Made by a program: the position numbers and the translations under genes
Assembly: GCA_024681775.1 (NCBI GenBank)
Contig: JAILAF010000045.1
Span: 1-57,335, forward strand
Length of the DNA: 57,335 bases
DNA from: Lachnospiraceae bacterium
Lineage (GTDB): Bacteria; Bacillota; Clostridia; Lachnospirales; Lachnospiraceae
Reading direction: 5' to 3'
Notes under the pieces: generated by a model
Seen by the model: only the letters and a program-made list of their open reading frames with translations
Told to the model about the DNA's origin: nothing
Database searches by the model: none
Shown here: piece by piece, positions 1-7,229 of the stretch
Position numbering within the stretch: the stretch's first letter is position 1
How the letters are laid out: each line of letters starts with the position of its first letter

Positions 1-2
1 AG

Positions 3-73
3 AGCGGGTGATGGGAATCGAACCCACGTGTCCAGCTTGGAAGGCTGGTGTTCTACCATTGAACTACACCCGC
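3..73 (-). tRNA. tRNA-Gly (anticodon TCC)
   Basis: Read on the minus strand this folds as a complete cloverleaf: the acceptor stem begins GCGGGTG and closes with CACCCGC, the T arm contains GGTTCGATTCC, and the anticodon stem CCAGC/GCTGG encloses the loop CTTCCAA with anticodon TCC, which reads GGA glycine codons. The discriminator base is U. The CCA tail is not encoded; the next bases are CT, so CCA must be added by nucleotidyltransferase. It lies downstream of murG on the same strand. Confidence 0.96.
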
Positions 74-116
74 AAAGTACTTATGCACTTCAACAACAAA
101 TGGTATTGTAGCGAAA

Positions 117-149
117 GCGGAGAACCTTGTCAAGGGTTCTCCGCTTTTT
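117..149. terminator. hairpin between murG and tRNA-Gly
   Basis: A perfect stem GCGGAGAACC/GGTTCTCCGC with an 8-base loop is flanked by AAA on one side and TTTTT on the other. The longer T run is on the plus strand, but the only gene that ends here is murG on the minus strand, where the run is just TTTCGCT. It may be a weak murG terminator or a processing hairpin before the tRNA. Confidence 0.5.
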
Positions 150-185
150 CTGTGCAGAATCGAACCGAAAGCAGTCCGCGTACCT

Positions 186-1262
186 TTATTGCGCCTGCCC
201 ACACTCCTCGTTGATGAGCTGGATGATGGTGGGGATGGCGTCCAGCATGGGGCTGGCAGCCATGGTGTCGATGTACTTCTGGCGGTCGTGGTAGAGCTCG
301 TTCACCTTCTTCACCAGATACTTCGTGGTCAGATCCTCCTGGTCGATGAGAATGGAGAAGCCCTGGGCCTGGAAGGATTCCGCGTTCTGCACCTGGTCCC
401 CCCGGGAGCCGGAGGAGGTGGGGAGCGGGATCAGGATGTTGGGTTTCTTCAGGGCCAGCAGCTCGCAGATGGCATTGGCGCCGGCGCGGGAGATCACAAC
501 ATCCGCCATGGCGAAGAGGTCGCCCAGTTCATCGGTGATGTACTCGAACTGCTTGTAACCGGGGGTGGTCAGCAGCAGATTGTCCATTTTGTCCTTGCCG
601 CAGAGGTGGCAGATCTGATAGAGGGGCAGGAGCTTCGGCAACGCGTCCCGGACCGCCTGGTTCACGGCTGCGGCGCCCTGGCTGCCGCCGATGATGAGGA
701 GCACGGGTTTACTGTCGTCGAAGCCGCAGAGCTCGCGGCCCTTGGCGGGATCGCCGTTAAAGAGCTCCTTCCGGATGGGGGTGCCGGTGAGCACAGCCTT
801 GTCGGAGGGGAGATTTTCCAGCGCCTCGGGGAAATTGCAGCAGATCTTCTTTGCCACTTTCGCACAGATCCGGTTGGCCAGACCCATGGAGACATCGGAC
901 TCGTGGATGATGCAGGGGATCTTCAGGGATGCAGCGGCCCGCACGATGGGGACGCTGACGAATCCGCCCTTGGAAAAAACAATGTCCGGGCGCTCCCGCT
1001 TCAGGATCTCTCTGGCCTCCCGGTAGCCGCGGATGACACGGAAGAAATCCGCAAAATTCTTGGAGTCCAGGCTCCGGCGGAACTTCCCGGTGGCAACGCC
1101 GAAATAGGGGATGCCCAGGTCCGTGATCAGCCGGTTCTCGATGCCGTTGTAGGAACCGATGTAGACGATATCATATCCTGCTTCCTTCAATGCGGGGATG
1201 AGTGCGATGTTGGGGGTGACATGGCCTGCGGTGCCGCCGCCGGTCAGAACGATTTTTTTCAT
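186..1262 (-). CDS. murG: UDP-N-acetylglucosamine--undecaprenyl-pyrophosphoryl-MurNAc-pentapeptide GlcNAc transferase MurG
   Basis: MurG is the GT28 glycosyltransferase that adds GlcNAc to lipid I to make lipid II on the inner face of the membrane. The 358-aa product begins MKKIVLTGGGTAGHV, the donor-independent N-terminal glycine-rich loop of the family, and carries a second G-loop near residue 190 (LIIGGSQGAAAVN) and the C-terminal UDP-GlcNAc site ISRAGANAICELL. The length matches the family. I chose the ATG at 1262, preceded by GAGG, over an in-frame ATG 54 bases upstream, because family members start MKK-GGGTAGH. It stands apart from any cell-wall cluster, which is somewhat unusual. tRNA-Gly follows it. 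Confidence 0.95.
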   Translation of the reverse strand: MKKIVLTGGGTAGHVTPNIALIPALKEAGYDIVYIGSYNGIENRLITDLGIPYFGVATGKFRRSLDSKNFADFFRVIRGYREAREILKRERPDIVFSKGGFVSVPIVRAAASLKIPCIIHESDVSMGLANRICAKVAKKICCNFPEALENLPSDKAVLTGTPIRKELFNGDPAKGRELCGFDDSKPVLLIIGGSQGAAAVNQAVRDALPKLLPLYQICHLCGKDKMDNLLLTTPGYKQFEYITDELGDLFAMADVVISRAGANAICELLALKKPNILIPLPTSSGSRGDQVQNAESFQAQGFSILIDQEDLTTKYLVKKVNELYHDRQKYIDTMAASPMLDAIPTIIQLINEECGQAQ

Positions 1263-1328
1263 GGGAGCCTCGCTTCGTAAGTTCTTGATTTCCGTGGGTT
1301 TTACCCGCCTCATCATAGCACAATCCGC

Positions 1329-1357
1329 TTGAATTTGCCATATAAGTTTGTTACACT
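1329..1357 (+). promoter_or_regulatory. candidate pgi promoter
   Basis: TTGAAT and TACACT are separated by 17 bases, about 68 bases before the pgi start, in the only gap between the divergent murG and pgi. Each box matches consensus at four of six positions. Confidence 0.5.
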
Positions 1358-1424
1358 ATGATGTGCGCACGGCCCATCCCTGCGCGCGATTTTTCGTTTC
1401 GCACCATCATAAGGAGGCAGATAT

Positions 1425-2777
1425 ATGAGCAGTCAGGTAAAGTTTGATTATTCCAAGGCAAGCGGATTCATTTCTCAGGAAGAGGTCGGCTACATGAAGA
1501 AGCTGACCGGGGACGCGAAGGAGCTTTTGCTCTCCCGGGAGGGCGCCGGCAATGATTTCCTGGGGTGGATCGACCTGCCCGTAGATTACGATAAAGAGGA
1601 GTTCGCCCGCATCAAGGCAGCAGCCGAGAAGATCCGCAAGGATTCCGAGGTGCTGCTGGTCATCGGCATCGGCGGTTCCTATCTGGGCGCCAGAGCAGCC
1701 ATCGAGTTCCTGGGCCACAGTTTTGCAAACGTGCTCCCCAAGGAGCTGCGCAAGGGTCCCGAGATCTACTTCTGCGGTAATTCCATCAGCTCCACCTATC
1801 TGAAGCATCTGATGGATGTTGTGGGAGACCGTGATTTCTCCATCAACATGATCTCCAAGTCCGGTACTACCACCGAGCCCGCCATCGCTTTCCGTATCTT
1901 CAAGGGCATCCTGGAGAAGAAATACGGCAAGGAGGGCGCAGCAAAGAGGATCTACGCTACCACCGACAAGGCAAAGGGAAGCCTGAAGAACCTGGCAACC
2001 GAGGAAGGCTACGAGACCTTCGTGGTGCCCGATGACGTAGGCGGCAGATTCTCCGTTCTGACCGCAGTGGGCCTGCTTCCCATCGCAGTCAGCGGCGCAG
2101 ACATCGACAAGCTGATGGAGGGCGCTGCTTCCGGCAGAAAGCTGGCCATCGAGAAGGATTTTGAAGAAAACGACGCCATGCAGTATGCGGCGATCCGCAA
2201 CATCCTGCTGCGGAAGGGCAAGCAGGTGGAGATCCTGGCCAACTACGAGCCTGCCGTTCATTACATTTCCGAGTGGTGGAAGCAGCTCTTCGGCGAGTCC
2301 GAGGGCAAGGACCAGAAGGGTATCTTCCCCGCAAGCGTGGATCTGACTACCGATCTGCACTCCATGGGTCAGTTCATCCAGGACGGCTCCCGCATCATGT
2401 TCGAGACCGTGATCGAGATCGAGAAGCCCAGAGAGGACCTCTTCATCGGCGAGGAGCCCGTGGATCTGGACGGCCTGAACTACCTGGCAGGACAGAGCGT
2501 TGATTTCGTCAACAAGAGCGCCATGAACGGCACTATCCTGGCACACACCGACGGACAGGTTCCCAACCTGAAGGTGAATGTCCCCGAGGTCAGCGAGTTC
2601 TATCTGGGCCAGCTCTTCTACTTCTTTGAGTTTGCCTGCGGCATGAGCGGCTACCTGCTGGGTGTGAATCCCTTCAACCAGCCCGGTGTGGAGAGCTACA
2701 AGAAGAACATGTTCGCACTTCTGGGCAAGCCCGGTTACGAGGCACAGAAGGCAGCATTGCTGGAGCGTCTCCAGTAA
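1425..2777 (+). CDS. pgi: glucose-6-phosphate isomerase
   Basis: This enzyme interconverts glucose-6-phosphate and fructose-6-phosphate in glycolysis and gluconeogenesis. The 450-aa length is typical of the short Gram-positive form. Visible family motifs are the N-terminal phosphate-binding [13 protein letters not shown] near residue 80, SKSGTTTEP near 145, and the PGI signature [16 protein letters not shown] near 205, followed by the C-terminal [12 protein letters not shown]. The start is fixed by AAGGAGG 8 bases upstream. It is monocistronic: its own promoter lies upstream and a terminator follows at once. It would pass glucose phosphate released by the GH94 locus of this window into glycolysis. 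Confidence 0.96.
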   Translation: MSSQVKFDYSKASGFISQEEVGYMKKLTGDAKELLLSREGAGNDFLGWIDLPVDYDKEEFARIKAAAEKIRKDSEVLLVIGIGGSYLGARAAIEFLGHSFANVLPKELRKGPEIYFCGNSISSTYLKHLMDVVGDRDFSINMISKSGTTTEPAIAFRIFKGILEKKYGKEGAAKRIYATTDKAKGSLKNLATEEGYETFVVPDDVGGRFSVLTAVGLLPIAVSGADIDKLMEGAASGRKLAIEKDFEENDAMQYAAIRNILLRKGKQVEILANYEPAVHYISEWWKQLFGESEGKDQKGIFPASVDLTTDLHSMGQFIQDGSRIMFETVIEIEKPREDLFIGEEPVDLDGLNYLAGQSVDFVNKSAMNGTILAHTDGQVPNLKVNVPEVSEFYLGQLFYFFEFACGMSGYLLGVNPFNQPGVESYKKNMFALLGKPGYEAQKAALLERLQ

Positions 2778-2796
2778 TCCGTTCCTGAAGAAAACC

Positions 2797-2823
2797 AGGG
2801 GGTCGATCATCGGCCCCCTTTCC
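2797..2823 (+). terminator. intrinsic terminator of pgi
   Basis: Stem AGGGGGTCGA/TCGGCCCCCT with a 3-base loop, then a T-rich run. It ends just before the next gene and argues against starting that gene at 2825. Confidence 0.75.
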
Positions 2824-2839
2824 TATGAAAGAGAATGTT

Positions 2840-3802
2840 ATGAAGATCGTTGTTCTGGAGAGAAATTCCGTGGGTCCCGACATTTCCGTGGATTGTCTGG
2901 GCGAGCTGGGCGAGCTGGTTACCTACCCCAACACCGTTACCGTGGAAGAGGTGCGGGAGCGGGTGAAGGATGCGGACATCGTGGTGGCCAACAAATCCCC
3001 CATGCGGGAGGACAGCCTGAAAGACGCTCCCAATGTGAAGCTGATCTGTGAGTTCGCCACCGGTTATGACAATTGTGACCTGGACTACTGCAGGAGCAGG
3101 GAGATCCCGGTGTGCAATGTGGTGAATTACAGCACCGCCATGGTGGCGCAGCACACCTTCACTCTGGCCCTTGCTTTGAGCCAGAAGCTGCCCCATTATG
3201 ACGACTATGTCAAGTCCGGCGCCTACAGTGCGCAGGACCGTTTCTCGAATTTCGATGTCCCCTTCTACGAGCTGGATGGCAAGACCTGGGGTATCGTGGG
3301 CATGGGAAACATCGGACAGCGGGTGGCTCGCATCGCGGAGAGCTTCGGCTGCCGGGTGATCTTCCATTCCGTAACCGGCAAGAGCACGGTGACGGATTAT
3401 GAGCAGGTGGACAAGGACACCTTGCTGGCAGAGAGCGATTTCCTCTCCCTTCACTGCCCCTTAAGTGACCTCACCAGAGATTTCATCGATGCGGAAGCAC
3501 TGAAGAAGATGAAGAAGAGCGCATATCTCATCAATGTGGCAAGAGGCCCCGTGGTGAACAATCCGAATCTCTACGAAGCGCTGGAGGTGGGAGAGATCGC
3601 CGGCGCAGGCCTGGACGTTCTGGAGAAGGAGCCCCTGCAGCTGTCCAATCCTTTGAGCAAGATCAAGGATTCCAACAAGCTCATCATCACTCCTCATCTG
3701 GCATGGGGCAGTGTGGAGGCCAGAGAGCGCTGCGTTCAGGGCGTTTATGACAACATCAAGGCATTTTTAAACGGGAGCCCGATCCATGTGGTAAACCCGT
3801 GA
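2840..3802 (+). CDS. D-isomer-specific 2-hydroxyacid dehydrogenase
   Basis: This is an NAD(P)-dependent dehydrogenase of the D-lactate/glycerate/phosphoglycerate family, reducing a 2-keto acid to a D-2-hydroxy acid. It shows the Rossmann motif GMGNIGQRVARI near residue 145, the catalytic Arg in INVARGPVVN near 230, and the catalytic His in ITPHLAWGS near 285. About 320 aa is usual for the family. The ATG at 2840 is preceded by AAAGAGA, whereas the in-frame ATG at 2825 sits on the edge of the pgi terminator without a binding site. The substrate cannot be told from sequence; hydroxypyruvate/glycerate or D-lactate are the likeliest. The two small transporters follow closely and may be co-transcribed. 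Confidence 0.88.
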   Translation: MKIVVLERNSVGPDISVDCLGELGELVTYPNTVTVEEVRERVKDADIVVANKSPMREDSLKDAPNVKLICEFATGYDNCDLDYCRSREIPVCNVVNYSTAMVAQHTFTLALALSQKLPHYDDYVKSGAYSAQDRFSNFDVPFYELDGKTWGIVGMGNIGQRVARIAESFGCRVIFHSVTGKSTVTDYEQVDKDTLLAESDFLSLHCPLSDLTRDFIDAEALKKMKKSAYLINVARGPVVNNPNLYEALEVGEIAGAGLDVLEKEPLQLSNPLSKIKDSNKLIITPHLAWGSVEARERCVQGVYDNIKAFLNGSPIHVVNP

Positions 3803-3823
3803 TCCTGTCGGAGGTATTTATTC

Positions 3824-4216
3824 ATGCTTGAATCATTGAAACGAAACGGGAAGGGCATCATCCTGATGCTGATCTCGGCCTTAAGTCTGTCCGTGGGACA
3901 GCTCCTTTGGAAACTGGCAAATGTGTCGGAACTGGTGGCGGCATTAAAGGGAGGCGATTCCCTGATCGCAGGCCTCTTTCAGCTGTTTCTGGCAGTTCTG
4001 CCTGGCTTTATTGTCTATGCGGTGGGCGCCCTCATCATGACGGTGGCCCTGGGCTACGGAGAGCTCTCCGTGCTGCAGCCCGTGAATTCCATGAGCTATG
4101 TATTTGCACTGATCCTCTCCGCCATCTTCCTGACGGAATCCATCTCCTGGCTGACGATCATCGGGATCTTCGTGATCATCGCAGGCGTCGTGACGATAGG
4201 AGGGAGTGAAAAATGA
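3824..4216 (+). CDS. half-size EamA/SMR-like membrane transporter, subunit 1
   Basis: The 130-aa product has four predicted membrane segments (about residues 12-30, 50-72, 78-98 and 106-126) and resembles the small drug/metabolite transporter half-units (SMR/ArnE/EamA type). The second-last helices carry the family-like GYGELSVLQPVNSMSYVFALILS. GGAGG lies 9 bases before the ATG. Its stop overlaps the start of the next gene (ATGA), so the two are translationally coupled and probably form a heterodimer, as paired SMR proteins do. The substrate is unknown; lipid-linked sugar flipping or small cation export are both seen in the superfamily. Confidence 0.72.
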   Translation: MLESLKRNGKGIILMLISALSLSVGQLLWKLANVSELVAALKGGDSLIAGLFQLFLAVLPGFIVYAVGALIMTVALGYGELSVLQPVNSMSYVFALILSAIFLTESISWLTIIGIFVIIAGVVTIGGSEK

Positions 4217-4569
4217 GCGATCTGATCATCATCATCGCAGTGCTCCTGGCGGAGACCATCGCCGCTTCCTTTGCCAGCTATTTCCTGAAAAAATCCGCCG
4301 AGACCGGAGAAAAGCCCAAGTATTTCATCCTTCTTTCTCCCTTCTTTTATCTGGGGGGCTTTTTGTATGTATTTTCCGCGCTCTGCGGCATCTACCTCCT
4401 GCAGAAGCTCCCTTACGCCGTGGTGCTGCCCATCGGCTCTCTTACCTATGTGTGGACCCTCTTCGTGTCCCGCATCCTGTTAAAGGAGAAGATCACGAAG
4501 CGCAAGGTTCTGGGCATGACCACCCTCATCCTGGGGGTCGTGCTGGTGGGTGTCGGCAGTACGCTTTGA
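4213..4569 (+). CDS. half-size EamA/SMR-like membrane transporter, subunit 2
   Basis: The 118-aa product has four predicted membrane segments and SMR-like features: an early Glu in helix 1 (AVLLAETIAASFASYFLKKS), the central YAVVLPIGSLTYVWTLFVSRI and the closing GMTTLILGVVLVGVGS. The N-terminal helix with a membrane-embedded Glu is the hallmark of SMR transporters, where it binds the substrate or proton; subunit 1 has no Glu at the same place. It shares a 4-base overlap with subunit 1 and ends before a strong bidirectional terminator. I infer an asymmetric heterodimer; the transported compound cannot be named. Confidence 0.75.
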   Translation: MSDLIIIIAVLLAETIAASFASYFLKKSAETGEKPKYFILLSPFFYLGGFLYVFSALCGIYLLQKLPYAVVLPIGSLTYVWTLFVSRILLKEKITKRKVLGMTTLILGVVLVGVGSTL

Positions 4570-4595
4570 TCCTGCGACCGGCAGATATGGCAAAC

Positions 4596-4626
4596 AAAAA
4601 GGTGACCCCGGAGGGTCACCTTTTTT
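4596..4626. terminator. bidirectional terminator between transporter pair and mtnN
   Basis: Stem GGTGACC/GGGTCACC flanked by AAAAA on the left and TTTTTT on the right, so it can stop both converging transcripts. Confidence 0.9.
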
Positions 4627-4645
4627 GATCCAATGTGATTTCTGT

Positions 4646-5347
4646 TTATTTGATCTTTGCCACCAGCGCGGTCACCAGCTTTGCACAATGGTCCGCAGCC
4701 TTGCACTCAAAGGTGGGATAATCCATGTGTGCGGAGTCGTCTGCCTTGTCGGAGATGGCACGGAGGATCACGAAAGGAATGTTGTTCAGGTAGCAGCCGT
4801 GGGCGATGGCAGCCCCCTCCATCTCGCAGCAGTCGCCGCGGAACTCCCGGATCAGACGCTCCTTCACGGATTTCTCAGCGATGAACTGGTCGCCGCTGAC
4901 CACGCGTCCCACCACGCTGTGGAGCTCCGGCAGGACCTCTGCCATGGTGAGGGCGGAGAGCTCGATGAGATGCTGGTCTGCAGGGAACTCCGTGATGCCC
5001 ATCTGCGGGACTTCTCCCAGCGGATAGCCGAAATTGGTGGCATCCATATCGTGGTGCAGAGCGATGCGGGAGATCAGGATGTCTCCGATGTCCAGCGCCG
5101 CATTCAGGGACCCTGCCACGCCGGTGTTGATGACGTGGGTAACCTCAAAGAGGTCGGCCAGGATCTGGACGCAGAGGGCTGCGTTGACCTTGCCGATGCC
5201 GCTGCGAACCACCACGACGGATGCGCCGTTCAGGGTGCCCTCGCAGAAGGTCATGCCTGCTCTGGTCACTGTTTTTTCAATGTCCATGGTGCTCTTCAGC
5301 GCTTCCACCTCCAGCTCCATGGCACCGATGATTCCGATCTTGCTCAT
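4646..5347 (-). CDS. mtnN: 5'-methylthioadenosine/S-adenosylhomocysteine nucleosidase
   Basis: The enzyme (also called Pfs) cleaves adenine from methylthioadenosine and S-adenosylhomocysteine, making S-ribosylhomocysteine for LuxS. The 233-aa protein begins MSKIGIIGAMELEVEAL, has the family's GIGKVNAAL near 75, VINTGVAGSLN near 95, the substrate-binding DCCEMEGAAIAH near 170 with the catalytic Glu, and the terminal catalytic Asp in RAISDKADD near 197. AAGGAGG precedes the start. luxS lies immediately upstream on the same strand, so the two consecutive methyl-cycle steps are almost certainly one transcript. Confidence 0.95.
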   Translation of the reverse strand: MSKIGIIGAMELEVEALKSTMDIEKTVTRAGMTFCEGTLNGASVVVVRSGIGKVNAALCVQILADLFEVTHVINTGVAGSLNAALDIGDILISRIALHHDMDATNFGYPLGEVPQMGITEFPADQHLIELSALTMAEVLPELHSVVGRVVSGDQFIAEKSVKERLIREFRGDCCEMEGAAIAHGCYLNNIPFVILRAISDKADDSAHMDYPTFECKAADHCAKLVTALVAKIK

Positions 5348-5380
5348 GTGTTCCTCCTTATCAATCCTTGTATTTACCGC

Positions 5381-5860
5381 TTATGCGGGATAATGTAACT
5401 GATCTTCCCGGATGTCCGTAAGCACATTTTCCAGATACCGCTTTGCCAGGTAACGGGCCATGGGCAGGTTCTGGTCCAGGTAGTTGCCGCAGTCCATGGG
5501 GGTGGCGCCGGGGATCTCTCCCTCGTAGTCCCGGATGAAGGTGAACATCTCGATCATCAGCGGAACGATGGTGCGGGACTCCAGGTCTCCTGCCAGCAGC
5601 AGATAGAAGCCGGTACGGCAGCCCATGGGACCGAAGTAGATGGTTTTGTCCTTGTAGTCCGGATGGTTCCGCAGGAAGGTGGCTCCCAGATGCTCGATGG
5701 TGTGGATCTCCGCGGTATTCATGACGGGCTCGTCATTGGGGCTGGTGAGCCGCAGATCAAAGGTGGTGACGGTCTCATTTCCGATGTGATCCTTTCGGGA
5801 TACGTAGACACCGGGGATCATGCGGATGTGATCCACGGTAAAGCTGGCGATCTTTTCCAT
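5381..5860 (-). CDS. luxS: S-ribosylhomocysteine lyase LuxS
   Basis: LuxS splits S-ribosylhomocysteine into homocysteine and DPD, the precursor of AI-2. The 159-aa protein has the metal site HTIEH (His53 and His57), the catalytic Cys81 in GPMGCRTGFY, and the C-terminal metal Cys in MDCGNYLDQN near 121. Length and order match the family. AAGGAGGAG lies 5 bases before the start. mtnN follows 33 bases downstream. Together they recycle the SAM by-product of methyltransferases and make AI-2; whether AI-2 is used as a signal here cannot be read from sequence. Confidence 0.97.
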   Translation of the reverse strand: MEKIASFTVDHIRMIPGVYVSRKDHIGNETVTTFDLRLTSPNDEPVMNTAEIHTIEHLGATFLRNHPDYKDKTIYFGPMGCRTGFYLLLAGDLESRTIVPLMIEMFTFIRDYEGEIPGATPMDCGNYLDQNLPMARYLAKRYLENVLTDIREDQLHYPA

Positions 5861-5906
5861 TCGTACTCCTCCTTAACGGACGCTGTGTGATAATATTTCT
5901 CAAAAT

Positions 5907-5935
5907 CCTGCCCGAAGCGCAGAACTGCGGGCAGG
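5907..5935 (-). promoter_or_regulatory. hairpin in luxS leader
   Basis: An interrupted stem (CCTGCC/GGCAGG outside, CGCAG/CTGCG inside) lies in the luxS 5' leader, about 47 bases before the start and after the likely transcription start. On the minus strand it is followed by ATTTTG, so it could act as a weak attenuator. I do not recognise a known riboswitch here. Confidence 0.35.
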
Positions 5936-5951
5936 TAACACTTCCTACCAG

Positions 5952-5960
5952 ATTGTAGCA
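5952..5960 (-). promoter_or_regulatory. extended -10 candidate for luxS-mtnN
   Basis: On the minus strand the sequence reads TGCTACAAT, an extended -10 box with five of six hexamer matches. No good -35 box is visible at the proper distance. Confidence 0.4.
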
Positions 5961-5995
5961 CATTTTCCCCGATTCTTGTACTTCCTTGGGAATTT

Positions 5996-6036
5996 TGCTA
6001 TGATGAGCCTTGAATGAAAGCAAAAAATGCGATAAT
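5996..6036 (+). promoter_or_regulatory. two overlapping -10 candidates before the FakA-like domain gene
   Basis: TGCTATGAT at 5996-6004 and TTGAAT...TGCGATAAT ending at 6036 both look like extended -10 promoters reading to the right. Sequence alone does not choose between them. A short CCGGGC/GCCCGG hairpin lies at 6047-6062, just before the ribosome binding site. Confidence 0.4.
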
Positions 6037-6077
6037 ACGCGAAATACCGGGCTTTTGCCCGGAAGGAAAGGAGCGAC

Positions 6078-6404
6078 ATGGCTGAAAGAGAGATCATTGA
6101 ATTTCGTTATGACACCCAGCTCTTGCTGGACAAATATGTGGAGGACGGCCAGGATCCCGATGATGTGTCCGATGACCTGGTAGATGAGATCCGGGAGCAT
6201 ATCCTGGAGACGTTTCAGGGAGACTGCCTGGTGCTGGCGGGCGACAGCGGGGAGGACGACCTCTTCGGTGAGAAAGCCATCGTAAAGCTGCACTTCCATA
6301 CCAACGAGCCCTGGCTGGTGCTGGCATACTGCCGTACCCTGGGCGAGATCTACGATATCGTGGTGGAGGACATGCAGCGCCAGTCCGACGGACTCCACGG
6401 CTGA
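6078..6404 (+). CDS. stand-alone FakA/DAK2-type middle domain ('kinase to dihydroxyacetone kinase')
   Basis: The 108-aa acidic protein matches the central domain found between the kinase (DhaL-like) and C-terminal domains of FakA/YloV fatty-acid kinases: the ordered pattern is YDTQLLLD near residue 9, the GDCLVLAGDSG turn near 50, KLHFHTNEPW near 72 (compare K-V-H-V-H-T in FakA), then an LGEIYDIVVEDM helix. The kinase domain itself is absent, and neither neighbour encodes it. AAGGAAAGGAG precedes the start and a terminator follows, so it is monocistronic. In FakA this region contacts the fatty-acid-loaded FakB (DegV) partner; a DegV protein is encoded 47 kb away. Its role alone is unknown to me. 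Confidence 0.68.
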   Translation: MAEREIIEFRYDTQLLLDKYVEDGQDPDDVSDDLVDEIREHILETFQGDCLVLAGDSGEDDLFGEKAIVKLHFHTNEPWLVLAYCRTLGEIYDIVVEDMQRQSDGLHG

Positions 6405-6436
6405 CGGGGAGCCGGGACCCGGAAATAGCGTAAGAA

Positions 6437-6472
6437 CAGGCCTCTGCGGGAAGTGCAGGGGCCTGGTTTTTT
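6437..6472 (+). terminator. intrinsic terminator
   Basis: Stem CAGGCCTCTGC/GCAGGGGCCTG with a 7-base loop, then TTTTTT. It ends the FakA-like domain transcript. Confidence 0.88.
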
Positions 6473-6509
6473 CTATCCGAAAATCTCTCTTTCTTCTTGA
6501 GAAATCTTA

Positions 6510-6539
6510 TTGACAGGTGCATCCGGAAACGGCTAAAGT
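6510..6539 (+). promoter_or_regulatory. candidate promoter of reverse rubrerythrin
   Basis: TTGACA at 6510-6515 and TAAAGT at 6534-6539 are 18 bases apart. The -35 is perfect and the -10 matches four of six. It lies about 70 bases upstream of the gene. Confidence 0.45.
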
Positions 6540-6609
6540 GGATACAAAGGCAGGTACTTTCAAAATGCCTGGGGGCGGCGGAACTGCCGCAGAAAGAGAG
6601 GTATTTTTC

Positions 6610-7149
6610 ATGAAGTTTGTTTGTACTGTTTGCGGGTATATTTACGAAGGTGACAAGGCGCCCGACGAGTGCCCCGTCTGCCATGCAGGTGCCGATAAGT
6701 TCAAGGCGATGGGCGGCGACAAGGTATGGGCTGCGGAGCATGTGGTAGGCGTTGCGAAGGGCGCACCCGAGGATATCATCCAGGGCCTGAGAGACTGCTA
6801 CAACGGCGAGTGCGCTGAAGTGGGTATGTATCTGGCAATGTCCCGCCAGGCCATCCGCGAGGGCTATCCCGAGATCGGCGAGTTCTTCCGCACCGCTGCG
6901 TTCGAGGAGGCAGACCATGCTGCAAAGTTTGCTGAGCTCCTGGGCGAAGTGCTGACGGATTCCACCAAGAAGAATCTGGAGCTCCGGGCAGAAGCCGAGT
7001 ACGGCGCTACCCAGGGCCGTGTGGATATCGCCAAGCGCGCGAAGGAAGAGAATTTGGATGCCATCCATGACACCGTGCATGAGATTGGCAGAGACGAGGC
7101 CCGCCACGGCAAGGCATTTGAAGGCCTGCTGAAGAGATATTTCGGCTAA
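6610..7149 (+). CDS. reverse rubrerythrin (rubredoxin domain first)
   Basis: This is a non-haem di-iron peroxidase that reduces H2O2 (and, through partner flavoproteins, O2) in anaerobes. Domain order is reversed compared with classical rubrerythrin: an N-terminal rubredoxin-like centre with Cys5, Cys8, Cys21 and Cys24, then a ferritin-like four-helix bundle with the Glu and ExxH ligands (NGECAEVGMYL, FEEADHAAKF, RDEARHGKAF). The 179-aa length fits the reverse form known from clostridia, where it is strongly induced by air. The start at 6610 is preceded by AAAGAGG; an in-frame ATG further upstream would add 31 residues not seen in the family. It supports an anaerobic host. Confidence 0.93.
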   Translation: MKFVCTVCGYIYEGDKAPDECPVCHAGADKFKAMGGDKVWAAEHVVGVAKGAPEDIIQGLRDCYNGECAEVGMYLAMSRQAIREGYPEIGEFFRTAAFEEADHAAKFAELLGEVLTDSTKKNLELRAEAEYGATQGRVDIAKRAKEENLDAIHDTVHEIGRDEARHGKAFEGLLKRYFG

Positions 7150-7189
7150 GGGTTCCCACAATGCCCGGATCAATAGGAAGGTGATGAGC

Positions 7190-7221
7190 GGAAGTGCCGA
7201 GAGGATCGGCACTTCCGTTTT
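7190..7221 (+). terminator. intrinsic terminator of reverse rubrerythrin
   Basis: Perfect 11-bp stem GGAAGTGCCGA/TCGGCACTTCC with a 5-base loop followed by GTTTTAA. Confidence 0.85.
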
Positions 7222-7229
7222 AACGGGGA

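Noticed and set aside
8..214. Short plus-strand frame over the tRNA
   Set aside because: It is the complement of tRNA-Gly and a hairpin, without a coding signal.
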